64,000 bases of DNA from Prochlorococcus marinus. GTDB taxonomy: Bacteria > Cyanobacteriota > Cyanobacteriia > PCC-6307 > Cyanobiaceae. Of this stretch, positions 1 to 8,981 are shown in pieces; the first letter of the stretch is position 1, and each line of letters opens with the position of its first letter. The notes under the pieces are model-generated. The model did not search any database and was not told where the DNA came from. It saw nothing but the letters and a program-made list of their open reading frames with translations. The DNA is taken from the NCBI RefSeq assembly GCF_001180245.1, contig NZ_CVSV01000061.1, positions 1 to 64,000 of the forward strand, read 5' to 3'. Made by a program: the position numbers and the translations under genes.

Positions 1-63
1 TTGAATCTGTTGAAGGTGGGGAAAGTTTAGGTAGGTGGAGTATTGTTGCTGTTCAACCTCTTT
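1..63 (+). repeat. Inverted copy of an internal trpE segment at the contig end (chimeric join)
   Basis: These 63 bases are an exact reverse complement of 4313-4375. Read on the plus strand they encode 21 TrpE residues beginning LESVEGG and ending AVQPL. Identity stops at base 64, where the sequence becomes ppc. An intact trpE copy lies 4.2 kb away in the opposite orientation. An inverted fragment with the intervening DNA missing is typical of multiple displacement amplification chimeras, so I read it as an artefact rather than a genomic repeat. Confidence 0.9.
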
Positions 64-1828
64 TAAGGTCTTCCACAGTTTCAAAAAGAGGAACAACTAA
101 TAATTTTGACTTTTGTGAATTTTGATCAAGAAGTCCCATTTCTTTGGCCAGTAAGAGAACTTCAAGCAAATCAGATGCACTATGACTCATTGAAATTACA
201 TAAGAATGACAAATGCGACTTCCAAATTCTTGCTGTAGTCTCTTAACCATTTTAAAAACTGAAAAAGTTTCTTCTGTAGTTTTTGTCCAGCTAACATCAG
301 ATGGAATTAAAGGCCTTTTTGTATTTAATTCTTCTATAAGCCATTTAATTTTCTCTTCCTCAGACATTTGGTCATATTGAACAGATAAATCAAGATAACT
401 TGTAAGCTCTTGTATAGCGTCACTATGCCTTGTACTCTCTTGACGAATATCTAAGCTTGCTAAAGAAAATCCAAAAATATGAACCTGAGTAAGTAAAGTG
501 TTTACGGACTCACAAGTTAAATCTGTACTAATCAAGCTATTTTTAATTAGTTCGAGATCATAAGTAAATTCGTTTACTGACTTGTAATATAAGTTTTCAA
601 CTTTATCTAGATTCTTGTTATCAGTTTCTCCCTCCAAGTCAAATTTCCACCCACTATCAGCTAATAAATTATTTCTTTCTTGTGTTAACCTTAGTTTTTC
701 TAAAATATAACTTAATTTTAATCTGTAGGGTTCTGATCTATACCTTGTAGCTCTAGCTTCATATATTTCAGGGAACTTAACCCTGTCAGTTTCGAGTGAC
801 TCTAATAGGGAAGAACTGACTTGACTCCATTGCATTGACACACTTAATTGATCTCTAAGATTAGACGTCGCAATAATGTATCTTTCCAACATCAACTGCC
901 TTTGGTAGCATGCAGTTCTCCATGTTATCTCCGGAGTGACCGATGGATTACCATCCCTATCAGATCCTACCCATGAACCGAAGTTACAAAAAGATTCTGA
1001 GGGCAACTGAACATCTGGATAATTTTCGGTAAGTGCTTCAGAGATCCTGCCCCTCAATTGAGGCATCGCATTAAATAAAACTTGCTGAAAATAATGCAAG
1101 GCATAATCAACTTCATCTAAAACTGAAGGTTTAAATTGATGCAATTCATCTGTTCTCCACCAAAGTCTTACTTCCTCTTTTAATTGGTTTTTTAGAGAAT
1201 TTTTTTCTTCTTTTGTTAGAAATTGCTCAATCTGTATTTTTTTTAATAAATTTGCTACTCTTGTTTGCTTATGTCGAATCGTATGTCTTACGATCTCGGT
1301 CGGATGTGCAGTAAAAACTAAACGAATATCCATTTCCTGCAATAACTCCTCTAATTTTCCTGGTGGTACATTTAATTTCCTCAGCCTGTAAAATAATTCT
1401 CTAAAAGTTACTGGAGCATTTTGTCTAGCCAATGCTGGAGCAAAAGGATCAAGATTGTCGGGCGATTTTTGAACATCCTTATTGGTGAAGCTTTGAATAT
1501 ATCTATCTTCCTCAACTCTTTGTTCCAAAATATTCACGAGTTGAAAATACAATGAAAACGCTCTTGCTGCTGCTATGGATTCTGCTAAATCCATAGAATT
1601 TACAATATCAACTATTTCATTTTTAAAAGTTTTTGAACTATCTCCATCAATTTGTTTTGAATAACTTAATTCTTTAAGTTGTATCAATCTCTCTGCTTGA
1701 TCATTTGGGCATTCTTCTCTGAGCACAGATTCCCAGAGATCTTCGATAAGAAGACGATTTTTATCAAGTGGATCAATGTTACTTATCAAATCCACATTAT
1801 TATTTTTTATCTGTCGAATAGATTCCAT
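53..1828 (-). CDS. ppc: Phosphoenolpyruvate carboxylase, N-terminal part only (cut by the chimeric join)
   Basis: PEP carboxylase makes oxaloacetate from PEP and bicarbonate, the anaplerotic entry to the incomplete cyanobacterial TCA pathway. The TAHPTE motif with the catalytic histidine lies near residue 175, and the family motif GSDRDGNP lies near residue 292. The native protein should be about 990 residues. Here it is readable for only about 588, up to FETVEDL, and then stops after three or so residues contributed by the inverted trpE fragment at the window start. The missing C-terminal half holds the rest of the active site. The gene follows gshA on the same strand after about 50 bases. 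The break is best explained by the chimera, so the gene is probably intact in the organism. The start ATG is well placed. Confidence 0.93.
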   Translation of the reverse strand: MESIRQIKNNNVDLISNIDPLDKNRLLIEDLWESVLREECPNDQAERLIQLKELSYSKQIDGDSSKTFKNEIVDIVNSMDLAESIAAARAFSLYFQLVNILEQRVEEDRYIQSFTNKDVQKSPDNLDPFAPALARQNAPVTFRELFYRLRKLNVPPGKLEELLQEMDIRLVFTAHPTEIVRHTIRHKQTRVANLLKKIQIEQFLTKEEKNSLKNQLKEEVRLWWRTDELHQFKPSVLDEVDYALHYFQQVLFNAMPQLRGRISEALTENYPDVQLPSESFCNFGSWVGSDRDGNPSVTPEITWRTACYQRQLMLERYIIATSNLRDQLSVSMQWSQVSSSLLESLETDRVKFPEIYEARATRYRSEPYRLKLSYILEKLRLTQERNNLLADSGWKFDLEGETDNKNLDKVENLYYKSVNEFTYDLELIKNSLISTDLTCESVNTLLTQVHIFGFSLASLDIRQESTRHSDAIQELTSYLDLSVQYDQMSEEEKIKWLIEELNTKRPLIPSDVSWTKTTEETFSVFKMVKRLQQEFGSRICHSYVISMSHSASDLLEVLLLAKEMGLLDQNSQKSKLLVVPLFETVEDLKRG

Positions 1829-1880
1829 ATAGTCATTATGTCACAAGTAAAAATATTCAGATCAAAGTTTATTTAAATAA

Positions 1881-2999
1881 TCAAACATTCTTGGCTTCAC
1901 TCCTAATCATATCTTCGATAGAAATTTTCATTATCTGCTCAATGGAAAGACCTTTTTCATATTGATTTATCCATTTCATAGATTGATTGCCTTCTTCAAG
2001 CACTTTATAGATAGGATCTAAAAGATGTTTCATACCAAAATCTTCTGCTGTGGAGGACAAATCTGATAATAAGTTTTGAATCCATTCTCTACAAATAACT
2101 TTTTTGCCATCTTGCCAGTGAATTAACTCTGAATTCAGGCTATCTTTAGCAGCATTAATTTCATTTTGATCACATATTTCTGACAACTCGTCCATAGAAA
2201 AAATACTAGCATTCATAGGATCTAAGGTATGTATATTTTCAAAAAGATTTAAAATCCTTAGTTCTATCATGGCCGTTATCCCCAAAAGTAGATTAATATC
2301 GTGAACAAAATCACAAATTCTCAATTCCAAACGATCAAGAATTAAAGGTCTTTGGGGTCCATTTGGTCGGATTGAAGACCAAAAATGCCTAATATTTTGC
2401 ATTTTTTTATTAGATATATTTTCCTCTATCCAGTCGATATAAGAATTATGATTTACAAAAAAAGGTACCCTACTAGGTGTTTTAGGAAACTGGATCCATC
2501 TCTGAGAGTGATTATTCGTAATTTTATTATTCAAAAAAGGTGAACTAGCACTTAATGATAGATATAGAGCAGCCTCAGATCTTATAAGTCTTATAGCTGT
2601 AAAAAGTTTATCTAAATCATCTATTCCTATGTTTATATGGACACTTGAAGTTGCAATAGATATTCCATAATTATCTTGAATAAATTGGTGATAGACGTTA
2701 TCAGCATCAGATCTTTGAAATGTAATATCGTGTTTAAAACAAAGAGTAGATGAAGGAATGATTGTTAAATTTTTAGTATCTAGCCACTTCCTTAACTTTT
2801 TTCTTGGAGTAATTAATTTCTCAAATAAATACTTGTAGTCTTTTTCAGGTGTTGTTATGTATTCAACATTTCTGTTATCTGGCTCTTTTACAAAATCAGA
2901 AAATTTTTTCTCAATATCAGCTGAAACACCAACATGAGAATTTAAAGAACCTGTGAAAAGTTCCACCTCAAAACCCTTATAAAGATTATTTTGAATCAT
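1881..2999 (-). CDS. gshA: Glutamate-cysteine ligase, cyanobacterial type
   Basis: The 372-residue protein resembles the cyanobacterial and proteobacterial-like glutamate-cysteine ligases that catalyse the first, ATP-dependent step of glutathione synthesis. The N-terminus GFEVELFTG carries the acidic metal/ATP-binding glutamate expected in this fold, and the region around residues 180-230 (RWIQFPKTP, then LRPNGP-like and LELRICD) fits the substrate-binding core. The start codon directly abuts the trpE stop (2999 against 3000), so the two are very likely translated from one mRNA. Length is usual for the cyanobacterial family. I recognise the family from overall sequence rather than from a single diagnostic motif. 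Confidence 0.82.
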   Translation of the reverse strand: MIQNNLYKGFEVELFTGSLNSHVGVSADIEKKFSDFVKEPDNRNVEYITTPEKDYKYLFEKLITPRKKLRKWLDTKNLTIIPSSTLCFKHDITFQRSDADNVYHQFIQDNYGISIATSSVHINIGIDDLDKLFTAIRLIRSEAALYLSLSASSPFLNNKITNNHSQRWIQFPKTPSRVPFFVNHNSYIDWIEENISNKKMQNIRHFWSSIRPNGPQRPLILDRLELRICDFVHDINLLLGITAMIELRILNLFENIHTLDPMNASIFSMDELSEICDQNEINAAKDSLNSELIHWQDGKKVICREWIQNLLSDLSSTAEDFGMKHLLDPIYKVLEEGNQSMKWINQYEKGLSIEQIMKISIEDMIRSEAKNV

Positions 3000-4523
3000 T
3001 TATTTATCCAAACAGGCTAGTGCTTTTAGTATCCCCTTTGCTTTATTTATCGTCTCTTGATATTCATTCTCAGGAAAAGAATCAGCAACTATTCCAGCTC
3101 CTGCTTGCACCGAGACATCATATTTACCGTCACCAGAGGGTTTAACTATCATAGTTCTTATTGTAATTGCCGTATTTAATGCTCCATTAATATCAATAGA
3201 TCCGTAAACACCAGCATAAGGTCCTCTAGCATCTTTTTCAAAGTGCTTAATTAATTGCATAGCTCTTATTTTTGGCGCACCGGTCACCGTCCCAGCCGGA
3301 AAAGATGCTTTTAGTAAGTCCCATACATCGGCATTATTTTTTAAGATTCCCTCAACTTCACTTACTATATGCATAACATGTGAGTATTTCTCAATAACCA
3401 TTAAATCCTTCACTTTCACAGTACCAATTTCACAAACTCTTCCAAGATCATTTCTCCCAAGATCAATTAGCATTACATGCTCAGCTATCTCTTTTGGATC
3501 TTTTAATAAATCCTTTTCTAATTCCAAGTCTTGTTGATTATCAATACCTCTAGGTCTTGTACCAGCAATAGGTCTTAAACTTGCAACAATCTGACTATTT
3601 TTATTTTTTTTAGCTTTGACCATTACTTCAGGACTTGAACCTATCAGATACCATGAGCCAAAATCAAAAAATGACATGTATGGAGATGGATTAACCATCC
3701 TCAAACTTCTATATAAATTGAAGGGATCATTATTAACTTGAGTTTGGAATCTCTGACTTATAACTATTTGGAAGATATCTCCCATTCTGATATATTCTTT
3801 TGCAGAGAGAACTGCATCCTCAAAATCTTTTTTCTTCCAATTACTTTCTAGATCTAAATTTAAATTCTCATTTTCATTCCAATCTAAAAACTCATTTTCT
3901 TTTAGAGAAACCCTCATTAAATTTCTAGTTTTCTGAATTTTAGAAATTGAGTTTTGATACAACTCTTCAATCGAGGAATCTTTTGCAGAAGTTGTATCTG
4001 CATAAACAACTGCAGTAATACATCTTTTTATTTGGTCAAAAACAACTAACTGATCAAAGAACATCCAAGAACCATAAGGGATATCGTTTTCTGATATTTC
4101 ATTAATTGGAACGCTTGGTTCTATTCGATTTATTAATTCATAACCCCAAGAGCCATATAACTGTCCAATTGATGGTAAGTCATCATCAAGCATGGTTGAC
4201 TTATATTCTTTTGTCCAACTTCTTAAAATTTCAAAAGGATCACCTTTCTGTGTTTCAGTTTTGCCATTATTCCAAGTTTTAACTATTTCTTCTCCATAAC
4301 AAACGGCTTCCCAAAGAGGTTGAACAGCAACAATACTCCACCTACCTAAACTTTCCCCACCTTCAACAGATTCAAGAAACACACCATGGGAATCATTTGA
4401 GGATAACTTTAACCAAGTCGACAATGGAGTCTCTAAATCTGCTGGCCAAGTTTGGATGATAGGTATAAAATTTTTACCTTCTTTGTAAGACTTTAAAAAA
4501 CTATCTTTTTGTGAGCTGATCAT
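3000..4523 (-). CDS. trpE: Anthranilate synthase component I
   Basis: TrpE converts chorismate to anthranilate using ammonia supplied by a TrpG subunit that is not in this window; it is the committed step of tryptophan synthesis. The 507-residue protein is full length. The N-terminal half has the feedback-site motif FLESVEGGESLGRWS, related to the LLES tryptophan-binding element. The C-terminal chorismate-binding domain has GSSPEVMV, PIAGTRPRG, LIDLGRNDLGRV, HVMHIVSEVEG and AGTVTGAPK. It lies between psaD and gshA on the same strand. Bases 4313-4375 are the source of the inverted fragment at the window's left end, but this copy is uninterrupted. Confidence 0.96.
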   Translation of the reverse strand: MISSQKDSFLKSYKEGKNFIPIIQTWPADLETPLSTWLKLSSNDSHGVFLESVEGGESLGRWSIVAVQPLWEAVCYGEEIVKTWNNGKTETQKGDPFEILRSWTKEYKSTMLDDDLPSIGQLYGSWGYELINRIEPSVPINEISENDIPYGSWMFFDQLVVFDQIKRCITAVVYADTTSAKDSSIEELYQNSISKIQKTRNLMRVSLKENEFLDWNENENLNLDLESNWKKKDFEDAVLSAKEYIRMGDIFQIVISQRFQTQVNNDPFNLYRSLRMVNPSPYMSFFDFGSWYLIGSSPEVMVKAKKNKNSQIVASLRPIAGTRPRGIDNQQDLELEKDLLKDPKEIAEHVMLIDLGRNDLGRVCEIGTVKVKDLMVIEKYSHVMHIVSEVEGILKNNADVWDLLKASFPAGTVTGAPKIRAMQLIKHFEKDARGPYAGVYGSIDINGALNTAITIRTMIVKPSGDGKYDVSVQAGAGIVADSFPENEYQETINKAKGILKALACLDK

Positions 4524-4582
4524 ATCTATAATGTCAACCCAAATTATAATTATTTTCTTCTTTTAAATCAACTTTAAGGAAG

Positions 4583-5005
4583 TTAATCAAAAGTATTCTT
4601 AGTAGTAAATTTCAAACCAGCTGGATTAGGATTCTCACCTATTCTTCTTGGATTATGACCAACTTTCTCTCTTCCTTCATTGACTTTTTCAGGGAAAACA
4701 CCATCTTTAGGGTGTAAAAATTCAACATCGCCACCTGGGAAAATTCGATAGATTTTAAAATCTTCAATTCTTGGTTTGAAGGCTCTTAATTGTGTCCCTA
4801 ATGCAAGGCATTGTTCTTTTCTTGCAAAGTACATTAGATTATCACCTTCATGCATAATAGCCGCTCCACCGGTGGGCAATTCAAATGCTTGTTCCTTAGA
4901 ACTTTTCCATACAATTGCATATTTTTCTTCGGTTTCTGCTGAGTTTAATAAACCCCCGGTACTTCCTATATGCTTTGGAAATTGACCAACTAAAGTTTCA
5001 GTCAT
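4583..5005 (-). CDS. psaD: Photosystem I subunit II (PsaD)
   Basis: PsaD is a stromal-side extrinsic subunit of photosystem I that helps bind PsaC and docks ferredoxin. The 140-residue length matches cyanobacterial PsaD. Typical sequence includes FGGSTGGLL-like [22 protein letters not shown] near the N-terminus, the basic and aromatic [29 protein letters not shown] stretch (read in parts), and the C-terminal [10 protein letters not shown] element. There is no signal peptide, as expected. A TATAAT-like hexamer lies upstream at 5058-5063 on the minus strand, suggesting its own promoter apart from the upstream kinase gene. Expression is likely to be high and light-responsive, by analogy with other cyanobacteria. 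Confidence 0.97.
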   Translation of the reverse strand: MTETLVGQFPKHIGSTGGLLNSAETEEKYAIVWKSSKEQAFELPTGGAAIMHEGDNLMYFARKEQCLALGTQLRAFKPRIEDFKIYRIFPGGDVEFLHPKDGVFPEKVNEGREKVGHNPRRIGENPNPAGLKFTTKNTFD

Positions 5006-5057
5006 CCTTGATTTTGAGTTATTTCTTTTAAGAAACTAGCATTCATATTTTGCAAAA

Positions 5058-5063
5058 TTATAA
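5058..5063 (-). promoter_or_regulatory. Putative -10 element for psaD
   Basis: The minus strand reads TATAAT here, about 52 bases before the psaD start codon, which would give a leader of roughly 45 nucleotides. No clear -35 box or RpaB-type tandem repeat is visible next to it. In such AT-rich DNA a chance match is easy, so this is only a plausible site. Confidence 0.35.
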
Positions 5064-5116
5064 ATTTACAAGAAATTTTCTACATTATTTAATATATGGA
5101 AAACTTGTTTCTCATT

Positions 5117-6484
5117 TTATTTTGAATCGGAAATCGGAAAAAATACTGTTAAACCTGTATCACGCCTTTGAGTGACATGCCCTCCTAAGCTAGCTAACAA
5201 CTTCTGAGTAGCATTTTGACTAAGTTGTAGACTACCTGTTTGAGGGTTCCAATTTAAAACAGGACCAATATCAGAACCGTTATCTTTTTTTAGAATTTCT
5301 TTTTGATTACTTTCTAATTTTTGTACTTTTAATTGAAGTTTAAGTTTTTGACCAGCTGGTCTCAATTCTAAAATTAATGTACTACCTTCTTTTAATCCTC
5401 TAGTATTTTTATTAATTAGTCCACTTAACATTAATTCCAATTTTTCAGAATCACTCAAAATTTGCGGAAGTTGATTGGGGATATCAATCTTTAAAGTAAT
5501 CCCACGTCGACTTAATTGCTTATTCCATAAAGGAGTAAGCTTTTTAAAAATTTCGGCTAAATTAATCTTTGCCAAGTTATTCAATGATGGTACTTCATTA
5601 CCAACTAATTCTGCTGCATTAAATATTAAACCAAACCTATCAATTTGTTCATTACATTCATTATCTATTTGAATCAAACGATTTCTCATTGATTCATCCA
5701 TTTTATATTTTTTTAAAGTAGAACTTATTAAAGTTCTTATTGTTGCCAAAGGAGTTCTTACTTCATGTGAAATTGCGCGTAATAATTTTGCTTCAGTTAT
5801 TTGCACATTTTTTTCATCATTTTTCAAAGAATTCTGTATATTATGGTTCTGCGTAATATTTGCTAATTTTGCCGATAATATTGGCCAAAATAATTTTTCA
5901 AATTGATTATTAATATTAAGATTACCTAAATTATTAATTGCATTTCGAAATTTTACTCCCTCCTCATAGTTTTCTTGATTTAATTTTGCATGCATTAATT
6001 CAATTGAGAGTTTAAGGCTTTCTTCATCACACTTCATTAATAAAATTTTCTTATCTTTTTCTCCTACAATTGATAATACGCATTGAAAATTTGGAGTGAT
6101 TATCATTAAAAAAGGTTCATAGCCATCTTCTTGAGAAAGATTCAAGACTTTATAATTACTAACTAAATCAAAATCTTTTTTTATCTTTTCTGAATTATTG
6201 ACTGGTAAAAAACCTGCATTCTCATTTTGAAAGTATGAAAACCCCTCAGGAGACCAAAGCCATCCATGAAGTTGATTTAAAAATTTTTTATCATTAAAAG
6301 CCGGCAAAGGCGAGGCAACCCAGATCCCCCCCTGTTTGTAATTCTGAGAAAGGAAATCTTTTTGAATAACTTCTAAAGAAGCCCACCACATTCTTCTGGA
6401 TGTATCATCATCCACGTTTATGGTTTTAACTCCTTTAATCAAAAGCTCTTGAATTTTTTTTATAGTTATTTGTGATTTCATCAA
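5117..6484 (-). CDS. Histidine kinase-like sensor with a degenerate ATPase domain
   Basis: The 455-residue protein has an N-terminal sensor region of about 220 residues that I do not recognise. A clear dimerisation and phosphoacceptor motif, RAISHEVRTPL, follows with the histidine at residue 240. In the C-terminal third the expected ATP-binding boxes are poor: the N box reads LINKNTRGL, the G1 position reads DIGPVL and the G2 position reads TGSLQLS rather than GTGLGL. No membrane segment is evident, so it is probably cytoplasmic. The start ATG overlaps the rodA stop by four bases, indicating translational coupling in a mrp-rodA-kinase run upstream of psaD. It may be a kinase with an unusual ATPase, or a phosphotransfer or scaffold protein. 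Confidence 0.75.
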   Translation of the reverse strand: MMKSQITIKKIQELLIKGVKTINVDDDTSRRMWWASLEVIQKDFLSQNYKQGGIWVASPLPAFNDKKFLNQLHGWLWSPEGFSYFQNENAGFLPVNNSEKIKKDFDLVSNYKVLNLSQEDGYEPFLMIITPNFQCVLSIVGEKDKKILLMKCDEESLKLSIELMHAKLNQENYEEGVKFRNAINNLGNLNINNQFEKLFWPILSAKLANITQNHNIQNSLKNDEKNVQITEAKLLRAISHEVRTPLATIRTLISSTLKKYKMDESMRNRLIQIDNECNEQIDRFGLIFNAAELVGNEVPSLNNLAKINLAEIFKKLTPLWNKQLSRRGITLKIDIPNQLPQILSDSEKLELMLSGLINKNTRGLKEGSTLILELRPAGQKLKLQLKVQKLESNQKEILKKDNGSDIGPVLNWNPQTGSLQLSQNATQKLLASLGGHVTQRRDTGLTVFFPISDSK

Positions 6485-7752
6485 CTTCTTAGTGATCTAG
6501 AACGTTTCAATATGGATAAAACAAATCCAATAGATATAAAATTAGTCACCAATGACGTTCGACCATAGCTCATAAAAGGAAGGGGAATCCCAGTAACTGG
6601 TCCTAATCCAATAGTCATAAATAAGTTAATAATTATTTGAAATAAAAAAGTTGAGGCTATTCCAATAACAATTAGAGATTCAAAGTTAGTCCTAGCAATT
6701 GTTGCAGTATTAATAAGTTTTTTTATGAAAATAAAGAACAAAAATAAAACTATAACGCACCCCACAAAACCTAATTCTTCCCCTAAAGCACTGAATATAA
6801 AATCAGTATGTTGTTCAGGTATAAATTGCAAATTAGTCAGCTTACCTTGTAGTAAACCAGTACCAAATAATCCTCCAGAACCAATTGCAATTTTACTCTG
6901 CATCAAATGATATCCGCCACCTAATGGATCTCTACTTGGATCTAAAAATAAAACTAATCTATCTTTTTGATATTCTTTTAAGCCATATTGCCACAAAATT
7001 GGTGTAAATTTTGCCACTAATAAATGGAACGAAATGGCGAGAGCAGAAGAAATAATTTTTTTTTTAGAAGATCTATAAGCAAGATATCCTATAACTGGAA
7101 TCCAGAAAATAAGAAGCGTTGGCAAGGTTAGATATAATATTGATGTGATAATACAAAACACTAATATCAAAATCCACTCTATAGGCATTTGAGACCAATA
7201 GAGCATCACACTTGTCAAAACAATTAAAACTAAAGAGGTGCCTAAGTCCGGTTGAAAGAAAATTAATAACCAAGGAATAACTACTAATAATAAGGGCAAT
7301 ACTAATTGTTTTATTGTTAGGATTATTTTTTTGTCGAGTACTAAAGCAAGAGTTAATACAGTACTAAGTTTAGCTACCTCTGAAGGCTGAAAAGAAAAGA
7401 TACCCAGGTTTAGCCATCTTTGAGCTCCGGAAACTGAAATACCAAAAAAATAAATAAGTAATAAGGATATTAGAGTACAAAAATAAAATGGAACCACATA
7501 CTTTCTAATTCTCTCTAACGGTATATAAGAAATAAAAAATGCTAAGAAATAACCTAAAAAACCAGTAACGATATGACCTAGATAGTTCGATACTAAAAAA
7601 TCACCCTGAATACTTTTTATCAAAAAACCCGAAATAATAACTAAAAACAGGGGAATAATAAGTAGCGGAGAAAATAAAAAACCTCTATTAAAGTTGTCTT
7701 TTTTTTGTAAAAATCCTCTGTTATTTAATAAAGAAATTCTCTTAAACATCAA
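6481..7752 (-). CDS. rodA: SEDS-family peptidoglycan glycosyltransferase RodA
   Basis: RodA polymerises glycan strands in the elongation (Rod) complex with MreB, MreC, MreD and a class B penicillin-binding protein; mreBCD lies elsewhere in this window. The 423-residue protein has about ten membrane segments and the SEDS hallmarks: GAQRWLNLGIFSFQPSE near residue 110, a QPDLGTSLVL stretch near residue 170, and a C-terminal PFMSYGRTSLVTNF motif. It overlaps mrp upstream and the kinase gene downstream by four bases each. FtsW is the alternative assignment, but the GAQRW motif and SYGRTS variant fit RodA better. Confidence 0.88.
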   Translation of the reverse strand: MMFKRISLLNNRGFLQKKDNFNRGFLFSPLLIIPLFLVIISGFLIKSIQGDFLVSNYLGHIVTGFLGYFLAFFISYIPLERIRKYVVPFYFCTLISLLLIYFFGISVSGAQRWLNLGIFSFQPSEVAKLSTVLTLALVLDKKIILTIKQLVLPLLLVVIPWLLIFFQPDLGTSLVLIVLTSVMLYWSQMPIEWILILVFCIITSILYLTLPTLLIFWIPVIGYLAYRSSKKKIISSALAISFHLLVAKFTPILWQYGLKEYQKDRLVLFLDPSRDPLGGGYHLMQSKIAIGSGGLFGTGLLQGKLTNLQFIPEQHTDFIFSALGEELGFVGCVIVLFLFFIFIKKLINTATIARTNFESLIVIGIASTFLFQIIINLFMTIGLGPVTGIPLPFMSYGRTSLVTNFISIGFVLSILKRSRSLRS

Positions 7753-8822
7753 TAAGTATTAACAAATTGTTTCTTAATTAATTGAGCTAAATTAGCAAAT
7801 ACGACAGAGCTTTCTTTATTGGGCTGACTTATTGAGATTGGTACACCTTTGTTACTATCATCAACGAGAGGGATTTCAATAGGAATTTGAGCTAATAATG
7901 GTAAGTCATTTTCGTTAGCTAATGTTTGTCCACCACCTTTACCAAAGATTTCATATTTTTTACCTGGCATATCTGGCGGAATAAATACTGACATATTTTC
8001 TACAATTCCCAGCAAAGGTACTCCGAGTTGTTTAAACATTGCTAATCCCCTCCTTGCATCTTGCAAAGATACTTGTTGAGGAGTAGTGACAACAATAGCT
8101 CCAGAAATAGGAACAGATTGAGAAAGGGATATTTGAGCGTCTCCTGTTCCTGGAGGCAAATCAATAACCAAAAAATCAAGATTATTCCATTCAACTTGGT
8201 ATAAAAACTGTCTGATAATACTATTAAGCATTGGTCCTCTCCATATAACTGGCTGGCCTTCTTCTATAAGGAAACCCATTGATACCAATGAAATTCCATA
8301 TTTATTTATTGGTATTAACCTTTGATTACTGCCACTTCCTTCAGTAACCTTTGGATTCTGTTCGGCAACTCCCATCATTGAGGGAGTATTAGGTCCATAT
8401 ATATCGGCATCCAGCAAACCAGTTTTTAAGCCTAATTTAGCTAGAGAACAAGCGAGATTAACCGCAATGGTACTTTTTCCAACCCCACCTTTACCACTGC
8501 TAACAGCTATGATATTTCGAATCCCATTAATCTTCTGCAACTCAGGAGCATTACTTTGATCTTGAGATTCTGTTTTGGAAGGATTATTATCTACTTCTAT
8601 TTGAACATCATCAATATCTTCAAAATCCAGTAGTACTCCTCTAACCTCTTGTACAATTCTATCTCTCTGAGAATTTGCAAACGATGGTAAGGATAATGTT
8701 AAGATTACTCTGGGTATAGTTACTCTTACATTTTTAATCCAAGCTAATTCAATTACATTTTTCTGTGATCCAGCATCTAGAACTTTTTGTAAAGCAAAAT
8801 TCGCATCTTCTATTGTGGTCAT
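7749..8822 (-). CDS. mrp: Mrp/ApbC-type P-loop ATPase, iron-sulfur cluster carrier
   Basis: The protein (357 residues) has an N-terminal MIP18/DUF59-like domain (residues 1-80) and a MinD-like ATPase domain with the deviant Walker A motif SSGKGGVGKST near residue 108. Members of this family carry and insert Fe-S clusters, here probably for photosystem I and other Fe-S proteins. The segment where many bacterial Mrp proteins have a CxxC pair (after ENMS) reads VFIPPDMPGKKYEIFG and has no cysteines. It is the first gene of the overlapping mrp-rodA-kinase run and is divergent from hemF across 159 bases. Confidence 0.92.
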   Translation of the reverse strand: MTTIEDANFALQKVLDAGSQKNVIELAWIKNVRVTIPRVILTLSLPSFANSQRDRIVQEVRGVLLDFEDIDDVQIEVDNNPSKTESQDQSNAPELQKINGIRNIIAVSSGKGGVGKSTIAVNLACSLAKLGLKTGLLDADIYGPNTPSMMGVAEQNPKVTEGSGSNQRLIPINKYGISLVSMGFLIEEGQPVIWRGPMLNSIIRQFLYQVEWNNLDFLVIDLPPGTGDAQISLSQSVPISGAIVVTTPQQVSLQDARRGLAMFKQLGVPLLGIVENMSVFIPPDMPGKKYEIFGKGGGQTLANENDLPLLAQIPIEIPLVDDSNKGVPISISQPNKESSVVFANLAQLIKKQFVNTY

Positions 8823-8981
8823 TAAATTTTTAAATATTTTGACAAGGTAGTCGACTGTTTAAAAGATTAAGAACTATGTCGAACTATCAAATAATAGGCA
8901 ATAAGGACCCCCTAAGAGAAATTATAAAGAGAAACTGATAATTAACCAAAAAAATTTTTTTCTTCAAGATTTACTAAATAC

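Noticed and set aside
5064..5084. TTTACA and TCTACA repeats upstream of psaD as a possible HLR1 site
   Set aside because: The repeat period is 15 bases rather than the 10 expected for HLR1.
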